NCBI GenBank assembly: GCA_051453625.1
Contig: JBOZIK010000001.1
Location: 92,333,692 to 92,397,691, forward strand
Reading direction: 5' to 3'
DNA: 64,000 nt
Source of the DNA: Welwitschia mirabilis
Taxonomy: Eukaryota; Gnetophyta; Gnetopsida; Welwitschiales
Below the pieces are notes generated by a model that saw only the letters and a program-made list of their open reading frames with translations, was not told where the DNA came from and searched no databases. Shown piece after piece: positions 1 through 11,579 of the stretch. Made by a program: the position numbers and the translations under genes. Numbering within the stretch: position 1 is the first letter of the stretch; each line of letters opens with the position of its first letter.

Positions 1-2748
1 AAAAAACCTTAATTTTTTCTAGAATCTGTTCCCTCCAATACTTCTTATAAATATCATATTTTCCATACTTTTTTATAAGGATCTGCTTAGTTGAATTAGA
101 ATGATAAATGTTTAAGTACATGAGTTGTTATCAAGATTTGCTAAGATGCTTCCTTAAATAGGACTCCCCATGATCAACTGTCTAATCTATGTATTTGTAA
201 TTAATCAAATCATACCAAGGTTGACCTCCTTCTTACAGTTTCTTTAGGATTCTATGTACTCTAGTGAGGATACAATCTTTGGGTTTTTGAATCCTCCAAC
301 ATCCTAATTCCTTTGGATGTGTAATAATCTCTTATTTACAGAGATGAATTTAGTGGTGACCTTTTCTCCTAACTAAATAAAGTCATTTAAGGAACTGTTA
401 ATTGTTTGTATGATATTTATTAGGGGACAATAACAGAAGCTATGTACTAGAAGGATGAGATTAAGTAAGAGTTTATGAGAATGATTTTAGCCTTTGAGGA
501 GAGAAAGTTATTTTACCATGAGATGCACCACCTTTGAATGAATTCCAATATGTAATTCCAGGTATTTGTCTTATATTAGGTTCAAAGAGGGATACGTAGG
601 TAGATATCCTATAAATCTCCTAACTTTGTACTCAGGATTTAGGTGATTTCAATCCCTCTGATACATTTTCTGCCTAGGGTGTATATTCTTAATTTATTCC
701 AATTAGTGTGAAAACCTATTGCCTTTGCAAAGGTATTCATGATATTTTTTATTGCATTTGCTTACTGACATGAGGCCCTAGTTATGATGATAGTATCGTC
801 TACATAATAATTGTTGAGAAAGGTTTGGCCTTCAATTCTGATTCCTGTAGCTCCATTTCTTCTTAAGAAAACCTGTAATACATTCATCACAAATAGAAAA
901 AGTTATGGGGATAGGATGTCCTCTTGTCTCAACCCTCTTCCTACTTAGAAGAAATTTGATCTATGGTTATTAACCTTTATACTAAATTTAGTGGAATCCT
1001 GCATGTTTATCTAGAGATTATTAAAATCCTTAGAAAATCCTATTTTTCTAAGAATACACCCTAAGGCTTACTAATTAACAAAATAATAAGATCTAGTAAT
1101 ATCTAATTTAGCAATAAGAAGAGGAAATTTGTATTTTTTAATAGATTTAATAAGCTTATGAGTCAAGAGAATTTGGTTTTGGATATGCTTGGATCAGATG
1201 AAGCTAGCTTGATTCTCTGAAATTACATTAGAAAGCAAAGGGATGATTTAGCTAAATATGATTTTCATAAAAATTTTATAAATGATATTACAAATATTTA
1301 GAGGCCTAAAATCCTCTTGTTTACTAGCATCTCTTTTTTTTAGCATGAGTATCACTCTAGTTCTGTTCATCTCCTTAGGAAGCCATCTGTTATGGAAGAC
1401 TTTCTACATTACATCATGAAGGTTATCCCCTGGGATGGAGATGTGGGATTTGAAAAGTTCGATTGTTTAACCATCAGGGCTGAGGGGTTAGTTATTCTTT
1501 ATGGATTTAATAGTAGATAAGATCTCTTCTCTATTCAGGGGTTTAGTCAACATATCATTATCTTTACTCAAGAATTTCTTATTTTCTAGAATTAAGTTGA
1601 TAGTGATAACGTCCCATCCCCAGATTCTTTTAAGATGGGCCTGTAATTCCTTAGCTATATCCTCTTCATTTTCTATGATTTGACCTCTTATAGATAGTCT
1701 TCTGATTCTATTATCAGATCTGTGCTAGGTGGTCTATTGAAAGAAGAATCTAGTATGTTTATCACCCTCTTTAGCCACTTGATCCTTGAACATTCTCTCC
1801 AATAATATTCTTCATCAGCATTTATTTCTTAAAGATCCATTAAGCACTAATATGTTTTGCTCTGAAGACTATCCTAGTTACCTTCCTCCTCCAACTCAGT
1901 TTGAATACTTTTGAGTTTCTCCTCAAGTTTAGCTTTTAATTCAAACCTATCTTTATCTTTTCTTCTCTAATATCCTATGTGAGCCTTTAGGGTATTAAGG
2001 CCTCCAAAGTTATAGATTGGATCTCATTATACCATGTCCATATTTTTTCCAAGAGTACTCTAGTTTCTGTTTGATTAATCCAATACCATTCCATATGAAA
2101 TAAAGTTTTTGAGGGTGAGATTACCTTCATTCTAAGTTTAATAGCATGGTGACCTAAGGCAAAAAGGATAGGAGAACCACAGGCTTAAAGTGAGAGTTTA
2201 GCTAACTCCTTCCTAACTAGAATTCTGTTAATCTTAGACATTATCATATTTGTACTTGCTCTTTTATTTGACCACGTGTATTTACACCTAGCAATAGGTA
2301 CATATGTGAGAGAGGATCTTATCAAAAACTCTTTTATTATTGAGGCACCTTTAGGGTTCTAGTTATCACCCCCTAATTTTTCCCAGTGGTGAAGACATTG
2401 GTTGAAGTTATCCAGTATAAGCCATTTAGATTTATCTAATACAGTCCTCTAAGATTCTTCCAATTTAGTAGCCTTATCTTAATTATGATATGAACTATAA
2501 ATATTTATGACATTCTAATCTTCATTCTTAAGGAGAATTGTGATGTAGTTCTTGCTGCTATGAATCAAATCTGCCTCTTTTTGGTAGAAATTAGAAAGCC
2601 ATCAGGGTTGCTATGGGCTGTATCATTTTTTTGTCTTCATTTCCTATAAGAAAACTAAATCAATATTATATTAACTGATTAGATTTTGTAGGGTCTTTTT
2701 CTTATAGGAGGAACTAAATCCCCTGCAATTCCATATAAGACAATTCAT
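1..2748 (-). pseudogene. LINE-1 ORF2: endonuclease and reverse transcriptase, truncated by window edge
   Basis: ORF2 of an L1-type LINE encodes an apurinic-type endonuclease followed by reverse transcriptase for target-primed reverse transcription. On the minus strand it starts MNCLIWNCRG at 2,748, the endonuclease N-terminus. The RT begins near 1,380 with an RVILMLKKRD and DFRPLNICN block. It continues with QASFIRSKHIQNQILL, then GLRQEDILSP at 901-938, and the catalytic YVDD box at 795-806 (NNYYVDDTIIIT). After RT a VGGFKNPKIVSSL block (near 280) is the usual post-RT region. Many stops interrupt the frame. The two catalytic aspartates are still encoded, but the gene cannot be expressed. Confidence 0.88.
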
Positions 2749-3837
2749 TGGGGATGTTTTTGCCCATTTCTGAGTGCTTGTCTTTTTCTTAAGGTATCTT
2801 TGATAGTAGCTTCAGATTATTGATAATGTTGTCTATCATTTCTCATTCTTGAAGGGTTCTATTACTAGGCCTTCCCTTAATTTGAGTTTTTACTTCATTG
2901 AGTTTATTGTTATTTAGAGGTTGTTGGGTATTATTCTCATTCACGAGAGGTTGAAATGGATTATGCTCCTATTCCATTAATTTTTATTCTTACTTTCCCA
3001 AGGAAAAAAAATAGTACTTTTTTTAATTTGTTCCTTCCTTTACTCATGTTGGCATATGTTCTGATTGTAACCAATTTTTCGACACAAAGTGCAAGTTTTC
3101 TTTGGCTTTTTTAATATCAATTAGTCTTTTTTGACATTCTTCTTATAGGTGATCTAATCTCCTATAATGTGAACATTTCTTTTCAGGAGGAGCACATCTT
3201 CTAGTGAGGTGTCTTAATTTTCCATAGAATATGCAAGGAATCGAAAGGTTTTCTATGTAACATCAAGATCACAAATACACCATTTAGATCTAAACTTTAC
3301 AGATTAGATCTCCTTGGTATCCTCGAAGCTAATCCAAATACATAATCTAATTAATACTAATCTTATCTGTTTAACAGTAATCCTATCAAGTTTAATGAAT
3401 TCACTAAACTGAGCTACCATTCTCCTTAATAGATCTTCATCATAAAACTCCAAAAGAAACTTGTGGATGTGGATCTAGATTGGAAGTCTCTTAAATAAAT
3501 TTGGATCCAATTGCGCCCTCAACATCCATTTTGCTAAAACAAGGCCTAGAACGCTAAAAAAGCATGATGCTCTTGCAATTATTTCATCTTGATCTTGTTC
3601 ACTATCTAGTTGAAATAATATCAACCCTTCTGGCATTACAATAACATCAAATTTGCTAACTCTTATTCATTTTATAACAACCCATTCACGGATCCAATCT
3701 AACCTTGGTCGAGGACTGGATGAGACAAATTTACCGATTAGACTGGATCTGAGTTTCTTCTTAATTTCACTACAGAGATCTTCATCGATGTCCAAAACAA
3801 TGGATTTTTCTTCTCTAAAGAACTGAGTTTTCTCCAT
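2745..3837 (-). pseudogene. LINE-1 ORF1 (DUF4283-like, degenerate zinc knuckles)
   Basis: Read on the minus strand, it opens with MEKTQFFREEKSIVLDIDED at 3,837 and matches ORF1 of the LINE at 60,900 along its length. Such proteins bind LINE RNA in the ribonucleoprotein particle. The DUF4283-like N-terminal part covers roughly 3,837-3,300. CCHC knuckles follow at about 3,110-3,250, but cysteines have become tyrosine (CIFYGKLRH, CSHYRRLDH). The distance from start to terminal TGA is not a multiple of three, so at least one frameshift is present, and several in-frame stops occur. The terminal stop overlaps the ORF2 start in an ATGA arrangement (2,745-2,748), also seen in the sister copy. The start is fixed by homology to that copy. 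Confidence 0.85.
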
Positions 3838-4066
3838 ATTAGATCCAAATCCCTTGAAAAAACTCTAAAATTAGACCAGAACTACAAAACAAAAAAATCA
3901 TGTAACTTACTTGAAGAATGACTATCTTACTGCTAAAATTTTCCTCGTGCTCTGTGACTAAGGACTGAAATCACCCCAACTGATCAATAATCCTCCAAGC
4001 CTTGCTCCCTCTTATACTCCAAATCTGTTGAACCTCTTAGAGCTTTAAAAGCCTAGCAGATCTCTT
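3838..4066 (-). promoter_or_regulatory. LINE-1 5' UTR / internal promoter region
   Basis: This segment aligns with 60,699-60,899 upstream of ORF1 in the sister LINE. Shared blocks include TCTGCTAGG at the 5' end, CTTGGAGGAT, AGTTACA and the sequence just before the ATG. Conservation of the same non-coding segment in two dispersed copies indicates it is element sequence. By analogy with other LINEs it probably carries the promoter. No TATA-like box was recognised. Confidence 0.6.
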
Positions 4067-4076
4067 CCTCCATTTT

Positions 4077-4267
4077 ATTCCCTATTAAAATCTGAAGTCA
4101 TTTTTAAATTATTTAATCATAATCTATTTGTAAAATTTCTCTCTTTTCAATTACATTTTTTTAAAATAGTAAGTGTTTTATTTTGACAACTAAATTTAAA
4201 GATTCATATTAATCTTCTTTTGATCTAAGATTTAGAAAAGTTACATTTATTAATAAAAATATTCCAT
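4077..4267 (+). repeat. E1 left LTR remnant
   Basis: It runs parallel to 9,052-9,243 with many substitutions. Both copies share TTATTCC, AAGTCATTTT, ATTTAATCATA, TTTCTCTCTTTT and AATTACATTTTT in the same order and spacing. The left end is replaced by the LINE-1 5' terminus and the right end runs into Ns. Confidence 0.65.
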
Positions 4268-4455
4268 NNNNNNNNNNNNNNNNNNNNNNNNNNNNNNNNN
4301 NNNNNNNNNNNNNNNNNNNNNNNNNNNNNNNNNNNNNNNNNNNNNNNNNNNNNNNNNNNNNNNNNNNNNNNNNNNNNNNNNNNNNNNNNNNNNNNNNNNN
4401 NNNNNNNNNNNNNNNNNNNNNNNNNNNNNNNNNNNNNNNNNNNNNNNNNNNNNNN
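4268..4455. other. Assembly gap, 188 Ns
   Basis: The sequence is unknown here. The gap lies where the E1 left LTR should end and the primer binding site should begin. Its unusual length (188, not 100) suggests a measured rather than a default gap. Confidence 0.95.
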
Positions 4456-4956
4456 AAAGGAGAAATTACTGAAGCCATTGAATATAAAGATTTTTAAAAC
4501 AATTCCTAGACCATTCATCTTCAAGGACACGTAAAAATAAGTCAACTCATAAATGATACTAAAGATCTAATCAATAGAATAAAAGAGAAATAACCTCAGA
4601 AATCATGGAGAAACTAAAACTTTTAAAATTTTTTCCCAAAAAGGAGAAAATCACTTCACTTAGGAAATAGAATCAAAATAATCAAATTGATAGATATAAA
4701 ACTAAGGAGCACTAATTTGGGCCCTTATATGGAGAAGAGTTAGAATAAATAAATAAAATACTTTTTCAAGAATAATAATAAATAAGTCAAATGTATTCAA
4801 ATCTGATTAGATACATAATACATTCAACTATAGTTTGAAACCTCTGTATTTGGCAAGCCATAAGAAAGTTAGCCAAGCAATCTACAACTAAGGTAACATA
4901 TGATTTAATAAACTCATCCATACATCCTTTAATTTCTTAAAAGAAATTTTTACTTG

Positions 4957-5800
4957 TTAAAATCCCTAAATTTGAAAAATTTAGTGGAACTGAAAATCCT
5001 ATCATGCATCTTTAAAACTTCAAAAGCAATGTTTCTTATATCAAATAATTTAAAAATGAGTCTACATCTATTCTGTAGATCTCTAAAAGGGTCAGCACTT
5101 GAATGGTATCTTTAATTACCTACACATTTAATTGTAATACTAAATGAGATGTTTATATTATTCTTAACTCAATACTCAATGAATTTTATCCCATAAGTTT
5201 TGCTACAAATGCTAACTAACATCAAACAAAAACAAGATGAATCAATTACGAAATTTTTCAAAAAATAGAAAAACTAGTCATTCAATTAAAATTTAACATT
5301 CTTAAAAATAAGTGGTTGTCTTATTCTAAAAGTTGTACTTACCTTATATTTTTAAATATCTTAGGATGCAAAAATTAAAAACATTTTAATAAACTCTATA
5401 CCTTGTTTAAAGGGTAGAAATTATTGTGAAAGAAAGCGATGAATTAAAGCAACATTTAGAAACCAAGTAGACTCAAATGAAAAGATAAGAATCAAATGCA
5501 AAGGAGAAGAAACTGGCCTCTAAAATAGTATCAGTTATCAAAAAAAATCAAAGACTGAGATAATAGTTTATAAAATTAAACATGCCTTTTTTTCTGAAAT
5601 CCTTATTGTCTTTTTAGCTAAGGAGGTAATCGAGCTACCTCAACTAGAACAATATGATTCAAATACTCCAAAACCAAAAGGGTATAGTTAAAACTAATAT
5701 TATCAACATCACCGAGTCAAAGGGCATGACACTAAAAACTATTGGAATTTAAGGCATATAATACAAGACATAATGAAAGTTAAATGAGAAATTAATCTAG
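4957..5800 (+). pseudogene. E1 gag remnant, Tat/Ogre type
   Basis: Gag forms the retrotransposon particle. The plus-strand frame gives KIPKFEKFSGTENPIMHL, the usual start of a gypsy capsid domain. It continues with SALEWYL, then MLTNIKQKQDESITKFF, matching the A-x-W-[FY] and IKQ-x-x-x-ESL landmarks of Retrotrans_gag. At 5,704-5,790 comes HRVKGHDTKNYWNLRHIIQD, a degraded form of the H-x3-GH-x-T-x2-C-x2-L zinc-binding tail found in Tat/Ogre gag; the expected Cys is Tyr. Several stops, mostly TAA for an expected Gln, and at least one frame change between blocks make this a pseudogene. Confidence 0.7.
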
Positions 5801-6199
5801 ATTGCCCACTAGCTACCCTAATTAAAAACTTAAAATTTTTAAGAATCCTCTTTTAAGTTTTGAAGCATCTACTTCTTCTTAACTATAGAATGTTATCATC
5901 TATATAGATACTAAGATCTATACCATCTTTGTGATCAAAAAAAATCTAATACAAATCAAGATAATGGTCTTAGATTTAAAAAAAGGATTAGATGAACTCT
6001 GGCAAATAGACAAGAAAACAAGTTCAAAATATAAAATCCAAAATAAAACAAAACTATGTGCAAAATTCTAGTTTAATATAAGCTATTATGGAAGTTTTCC
6101 ATGAATAATTCAGGAATCAAGATGCAAAAACACATTCTTCCAATAATATGTTAACATTACTTATTAAAAAAGAAATTTCATTCATGAATATTAAAGTTT

Positions 6200-6640
6200 C
6201 ACTACTTTAACATGAGATTATAGTTAGAGGTTCACCCTTTATTTTAGTTGAAATAGGACAAGCTAAAGTTAAAAGAGCATTTGTGGATTATGGTGTAGAA
6301 TTGAATATTATAACAAGAACTTTTCTAGAAGCATTAAATGTAGAAGAAAGAATAACTAAAAAATAGGCCATTTCAATAAAAGGATTTGATTGAAATTCAA
6401 AATATACTTTAGGTACAATCAATTTAAACATAAATACTGGGAATATTATGCACAATACACATTTCCATGTCATTAAAAGCAGTTAAAAATTCAACCTAAT
6501 TTTATAGAAACCTTAGACTTATGATGTAGGAGCACTGATCTTTCTATTCCATCAAAAAATAAAACACATCAAACATCAAGATGCAGAGTTATCTCTAAAA
6601 AGAGATACCTTAAAAACGGTGTCTATAACTCTAGATGAAA
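6200..6640 (+). pseudogene. E1 aspartic protease remnant
   Basis: The retropepsin-type protease would process the Gag-Pol polyprotein. The frame reads GSPFILVEIGQAKVKRAF and then VDYGVELNIIT, the active-site loop. The aspartate is kept, but the D-[TS]-G-[AS] pattern is altered to DYGV. Downstream, GFD, TLGTINLNINTG and FHVI follow the usual gypsy protease order. The block YDVGALIFLFHQKIKHI corresponds to the conserved GRPW-x4-GA-x-PS-x2-HQ segment that ends the domain. In-frame stops occur at about 6,364 and 6,486. No RT follows. Confidence 0.72.
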
Positions 6641-7199
6641 ATGAGTCATCACTTATTTACTTTTTCACTTTAAACCATGCAAAATAAAACCAAGAAAATG
6701 TCATTTCATAGAATTGAAAAATCATTTAACTCTTAGAGGTTTTTAAAGATATGTAATTAGATTTTAAATAAAAAAATCCAAAAAAAAATAAGAAAGAAGA
6801 AATATTTCAAAAAATAGAGTCCATTTGATCATTTTAACATAAAATATTATCTTTTTCAATTGTGATATGACACTTTATCTTGTGGAGAGGAAAATTTCTA
6901 GCTTACAGAAAAGAAGACAAGAAGGAGGATTATTCCAAGAACATCCAAAAGATAATGAACAGGGTTATAAACTTACCTCAAGAAATGACCCAATCAAGGA
7001 ATTATCAAAAACAAATCATGGAGGCAATCAACAAGTCATGATTCTTTATGTAAATCCACCATTCTAGAGTTCTTTATTAAGGAACAAGTTTTTTTACAAA
7101 GCCTACAATCATGCTTTGCTCCAAAAATAAGGCAAAAAATGTCTCAAATTCATGAATAAAGTTTAGATCATAAAATAAATAAGCCTTCAAAATATATTT
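6641..7199 (+). other. E1 interior, unassigned
   Basis: A 66-codon open frame at 6,867-7,067 has a basic, Gln/Lys-rich product that resembles nothing I recognise. It could be a linker between protease and the missing polymerase, or chance. No RT, RNase H or integrase motif was seen on either strand here. Confidence 0.4.
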
Positions 7200-7423
7200 G
7201 TAAAACTATGTCTTTAGCATTTCATCCGTAAAACTTCGTCTTTAGTATTTTGTATAAAAAACTTAGCCTTCAGCGTTTTATCTGCAAAAGTTTTCCTTTA
7301 GTATTCTATCTGTAAAAGTCAGTCTTTAGCATTCTATTTATAAAACTTTATTTTTGGCACTCTGTCTACAAAGGTTTACATATAGAACGTAGTCTTCAAA
7401 AGTCTGTATGTAGAAAACTATCT
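7200..7423 (+). repeat. 28-bp tandem repeat, about eight units
   Basis: Consecutive units begin at 7,200, 7,228, 7,256, 7,284, 7,312, 7,340, 7,368 and 7,396. Each follows the pattern GTAAAAC, variable bases, CTTTAGCATT, then CTATCT. Units 1-6 are clear and 7-8 degenerate. The period of 28 is not a multiple of three, so the repeat is non-coding. It lies between protease and 3' LTR of E1, where plant gypsy elements often carry tandem repeats. Confidence 0.85.
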
Positions 7424-7984
7424 TCGAAACTCCATCTCCAAAATAATTTCATAGAATATTCAGAAAAATAAAAAGAAAATTTTAAATTAACTTCTTCCAT
7501 AATCTTAATATGGTCCATCTATCCCTACTTTTTCAAGGATCCAATCCCAACAAATCCTCACACATCTCACCTTTTTCTCAACTCCTTAACCACTTCCTCT
7601 TAATATAAATTTATTTCCAATGCTTTAGAAAGGTAAGTTGGTAAATCATTTAGCCATTAGAAAGAAGTAAGCTTGTCAGCTACTAGTAAGATCTCCTCAA
7701 TCAGGAAGTAAGTCTATTTACCATCAAAAGCCTAAGAATCAAAAGTCTACTCTGATATCAAGATTAAAATAGATTGAATCTAGTAAGTCCATCCTTTTGG
7801 ATTAAAAAAATCATCATTTCTTCTCTTCTAGGCATATTTGATGCATTTTTAGCCTTTTCTTAAGAGTTTCATGAATTTTACATGTCACTTAATGCTTTAA
7901 AAATGCCCTACCATCATTTTGAAGCATCACATGAAGTAACTAAATAATGATATTAGTATGCTTTATTTCTAACAAGCGTGCCAT

Positions 7985-8533
7985 ATCTCATGTATAGTTA
8001 CCAACCTATGTAACTAATTAATTACAACCATATCCAGTTACAAAAGAGGCCTGCATTACCCAACAAACTCCGTAGCTTCCCTAAGCAGTAGTCTGTCCAA
8101 TGCACATGGAACTGGTTGATGTAACTAAAGACATGGAGGCCCAGAAATGTGTTGGACATAGTGGTTACTAGCCGATCTATAGGATAAAGTCGTGGACATG
8201 CCATAGTTCTGGGGTTGTTGCAATGTTCTATCCAGTTGGTGCCACTACTACAACGTATCAGTACTAATATAGTGGGGTATAGGGACTGCTCTGAGCTGGC
8301 TCATCCACGACAGTTGATTTGGAGAATATGTGTGGCCACAGGAATGAGCCCTTTCCCTCAATAGTTGCATGTTGATATAACGACAACTATCAGATTATAA
8401 GCGGAATCATCCAACAACGCCAGTCCATTAATATGCATTTACTATGACGCTACCGTGGGTGGTTGTATTGGGTAAAGCTCAATCGCGAGCAAGCTTAAAC
8501 AACAACAGAATCAGGTATGGAACCCATAAACCA
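7985..8533. other. GC-richer island of unknown origin
   Basis: The composition shifts sharply here: 8,041-8,100 has 29 G/C of 60, whereas 8,821-8,880 has 13 of 60. CpG dinucleotides are also common, unlike in the neighbouring decayed elements. No open frame longer than about 60 codons, no repeat and no known motif was seen. The right edge stops at a 10-base N run. It may be an organellar insert, a recent fill, or poor-quality consensus. Confidence 0.6.
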
Positions 8534-8543
8534 NNNNNNNNNN
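8534..8543. other. Assembly gap, 10 Ns
   Basis: This short N run ends the GC-richer island. Confidence 0.95.
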
Positions 8544-8644
8544 ATTTTATCTACTAATCCATTTTGTCTATGTTGTTAGATTCCCTTTATAAGATCTATT
8601 AAATCACTCAGTATGTTAAAATAACCATGTTTTATTTATTAATT

Positions 8645-8694
8645 AGTCCTCCCTTGTTCATTAAATAATAGTCCTCCCTTGTTCATTAAATAAT
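8645..8694 (+). repeat. 25-bp perfect tandem duplication
   Basis: The unit AGTCCTCCCTTGTTC plus ten AT-rich bases occurs twice without a mismatch (8,645-8,669 and 8,670-8,694). Perfect identity in an otherwise decayed region indicates a recent slippage event. Confidence 0.9.
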
Positions 8695-9051
8695 ATTATT
8701 TTCTTTCTAGCTCCTAAAATTATCTGTTCTAGTGTATCTGTGGAACTATTTTAGTCTATCTATGGAATTGTTCTAATCTGTTTGCTAAATATTCTAGTTT
8801 ATTTATAAAGTAATATTAATTCATTTATCAAATTATCCTATAACTTTTGTCAAAATAGTTTATCTATTATGCTATTCCATGATGTCCGTTAAGCTCATTC
8901 GATGTAACTGTTAGATTATTTTATCTAATTTTGTCTTTGAAATAATGTTATTAAGTCTATAGAACTTTTTAATTCTATTTTTCTTGTCTTTGATTAATCT
9001 AGGAAGGGAATTTCTTTGTTATTTTTCTTAAATAGTCATCATTTTTTGTTT

Positions 9052-9243
9052 TTTATTCCTTGTTAAAATATCAAGTCATTTTAGAATCATTTAATCATAG
9101 TCCGTTCAAAAAATTTCTCTCTTTTTAATTACATTTTTCTAAAAAACCAATGTTTAATTTTGAGAACTACATTTAGAGATTCATCTCAATATTCTTTAAT
9201 CCAAGATTTAAAAAAGTCACATTTTTCAAATAAAAATATTTCA
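9052..9243 (+). repeat. E1 right LTR segment
   Basis: This is the counterpart of 4,077-4,267. The right LTR probably extends in both directions, but its limits cannot be checked because the left copy is cut by LINE-1 and by a gap. Confidence 0.6.
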
Positions 9244-10229
9244 TCAAGTCATTTGAGTCAAGTTATTATGAAGGTTGCCATAAATTGTAACAACAATTGG
9301 TATACTTATGGTAAAGTTTCTTCTTCCTTTATATTGACTAATTTCAGATATAGCATACAAAATATTGATTCCCTTTTAATTTTCTTATTTATATTCTTAG
9401 CTTTAATTAAATTATCTATAGCTAATTTATAACAACCTTAGAATATTAGTCTTTCATCATGATTTATTATCTCTACTCAATACTTTTTATAATTTATAAT
9501 CTCTTTGCTTTGTATTAACCAATTTACATTTAGAACATTGTAAAATTTTCCTTGGTTAATAATAATTAGTTAAATTTAAAAATCTTCCTCACTTATAAAT
9601 AAAATACAATGTTGCAGTTATTAATTAATCTTAGATATGAATGCATTTGTAAGTTCTATGCATCCCTTAAATAGGGCACAACATAAGTTTTCTTTTGAAA
9701 TAACTCTAGAAGATATGAAGTAATGATTTATTTGATAATCAAATAAAATAATTACTTTTTTATTACTAAGTAAAGCTTTACCTATTATGACTAAGCTTTG
9801 AAATTGCATCCTTTAATTTTATATTGCTTCTTAAAGACATTTTATTATTATCAAATGATTTGGGATTCTTGATTATTCTCTAATTATAATTTAGAATAAT
9901 TATTAATAAGTAATGGTCAATATTCAACTCTTTATGATTTTATTTACAATTAAAGCATTAGAATCCATTAGGACATTGATTGTAATGCTAATATTAACTA
10001 GGAATTTACCTAAAATTGAAAGTTTTTGGCTAATTGTTTAAATGACTCTAACTAGGAACATTTTAATTTCTTTTGAATAGTGTATATTCATGTTGGATTT
10101 TTTTGCATTTTTTATTATTACTATTAATGTTATTTTTATTGAAATATTAATTATTATTTTAATGAATGGTTTACATTGATTTCCCTTTAAACTAAGACCC
10201 TTAGAAGGAATTAATTTTTATTTTCTTAT
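9244..10229. other. AT-rich stretch, nothing recognised
   Basis: It may include the end of the E1 right LTR. A 90-codon open frame starts inside the LTR repeat at 9,160 and is probably fortuitous. No motif was recognised. Confidence 0.5.
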
Positions 10230-10740
10230 TGCATTTATCAATTTTGTTTTTCTATCTCTACTTTTTCTTTCATCTTAGCTAAAGTTTCAGGTTTGAACAT
10301 GAATACTTTAGTGGTAATATAAGGAAGAAGACTATCAATAAAATTGTTTGCTTTAGCTTCTTCATCAAAACACATATGTAACACATACAAATTTGCATTC
10401 AGGAAATGCTATGTTACATTAAATGCTTTTCTTAGATTGTATAATTTAGTAAACTTTTAATAAGTTTTCATTAAAACTATGTTCAAATTCCCTCATAATA
10501 TTTTCATATATTTACCTTATTAGTTTTCTTTTTCATTTTAAATTAGACTCTCTTTGTAACATCTAAATAGATAAAGAAGAGTTTTCATACTCATCACAGC
10601 TTAAGGTTTCTATAAAATTTTTAACATTACTTAACCATGATTTTTTTAATATGAATCTGAATCTCCTATAAGCTTTATTTGGCTTAATTTAATAAAGCTT
10701 TAAATTCTTTCCTCATATCTAATTTCTTAGTGGATTTATT
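10230..10740 (-). pseudogene. Gypsy gag fragment, minus strand
   Basis: Read on the minus strand, the segment ends with FDEEAKANNFIDSLLPYITT, then FKPETLAKMKEKVEIE. This has the shape of the C-terminal part of a gypsy capsid domain (AK-x-F-x2-GL-x2-I, then TL-x-[ED]). Upstream the frames give KKSWLSNVKNFIETLSCDEY and IMREFEHSFNENLL, with stops and frame changes between. No LTR was tied to it. The assignment to gag rests on the C-terminal block only. Confidence 0.42.
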
Positions 10741-11579
10741 ATTACCATTGCTTAACTATGAATTTTGACATTGACTTATGGTTTGTGATAGAAACTACAT
10801 GAATACGTCCATTAATAAGTTTAGATTAAAGTTAAATGTAGGTTAGTTTATATCATTATATTGTCAATTAGCTTATAATTTATCTTGATCTTGATTAGCT
10901 AGTGCAACTAAATTGGCCTTAAGACTTAATTGATAATAATGATTCAATTGTAAGGAGTGGAAAATATTACAAGATTAGGTTTGGAATATAATAAATATTA
11001 TATTATCAAAGGTTGAAATTAATGATTTTATATTATTTTAATAATGATGGTGTTATCATTGTTAATTACTTAGTTCTTACTAATGGATTTATTTATTCCA
11101 TAATTAAATAAAATAATAAAGCTCATTTCCTTTCTTTCTTTCAAATGGATATGACTTATTAGATTTAAGAGTTCATAATAGAGTTTATCTTTTAAGGTTA
11201 TATGATTACATAATTAGAAAGTTTAGACATGATTATGATGTAATATTTAACCTAAAAAAGTTAAAAGATTGATTATTTTTTAAGATATATCTAGTTCTAA
11301 TGTATTCTTATTTATTTATTTATGTTACATTCTAAAATTATTAAGCTCTCTAGGGATTATAAAAGGACATGGTTTTATAGGTAAAAATTTAAACTATTCT
11401 AGACTCTTAAAATAATTTTAATTTACCTAAATGATTATTATTCTTATTTATGAGGTAGTAGAGTTTTTAAAAACATGATTATGAATTAATCATTCTTCTA
11501 AGGATATTTAGATATTAAATTATGGACATAAGTAACTTTATGATTGTTTAGAAATTTGGGTTATCATGGATATAATTAA
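10741..11579. other. AT-rich stretch, nothing recognised
   Basis: No frame, repeat or motif on either strand could be supported between the gag fragment and the E2 LTR. Confidence 0.5.

Larger units (their letters stand above)
1..4066 (-). mobile_element. LINE-1: decayed plant non-LTR retrotransposon, 3' end outside window
   Basis: This is a minus-strand L1-type LINE containing a 5' UTR (about 3,838-4,066), ORF1 (2,745-3,837) and ORF2 (from 2,748 to beyond the window start). It belongs to the same family as the plus-strand LINE at 60,699-62,625. The 5' UTR, the start of ORF1 (MEKTQFFRE), the ORF1/ORF2 junction and the start of ORF2 all align between the two copies. The 5' end lies at about 4,066-4,076. 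Immediately beyond it the sequence matches the interior of an LTR-like repeat found again at 9,052, so this LINE inserted into the E1 LTR. The 3' end and target-site duplication are outside the window. Reading frames carry many stops and indels, so the copy is inactive. Confidence 0.9.
4077..9243 (+). mobile_element. E1: Tat-like Ty3/gypsy LTR retrotransposon, decayed, no RT seen
   Basis: The element is bounded by a direct repeat (4,077-4,267 and 9,052-9,243) read as parts of its two LTRs. Between them lie gag (4,957-5,800) and aspartic protease (about 6,200-6,640) remnants in the same orientation. The left LTR is cut on its left side by LINE-1 and on its right by an N gap (4,268-4,455). The gag C-terminus has a HRVKGHDTKNYWNL motif typical of Tat/Ogre-type elements. 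No reverse transcriptase or integrase was recognised between 6,640 and 9,050, so it is a deletion derivative or non-autonomous. Exact LTR ends, primer site and target duplication could not be fixed. Confidence 0.65.

Noticed and set aside
6867-7067. 66-codon plus-strand frame in E1
   Set aside because: No family resemblance; kept only as an unassigned part of the element.
7200-7423. CRISPR-like array of regular 28-base repeats
   Set aside because: There are no spacers, the units are contiguous, and the context is a plant retroelement.
8022-8204. 60-codon minus-strand frame in the GC-richer island
   Set aside because: Length expected by chance at this base composition; no domain seen.
8543-9051. 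Complete right LTR of E1 starting after the gap
   Set aside because: No matching left copy exists in the window, so the LTR start cannot be supported.
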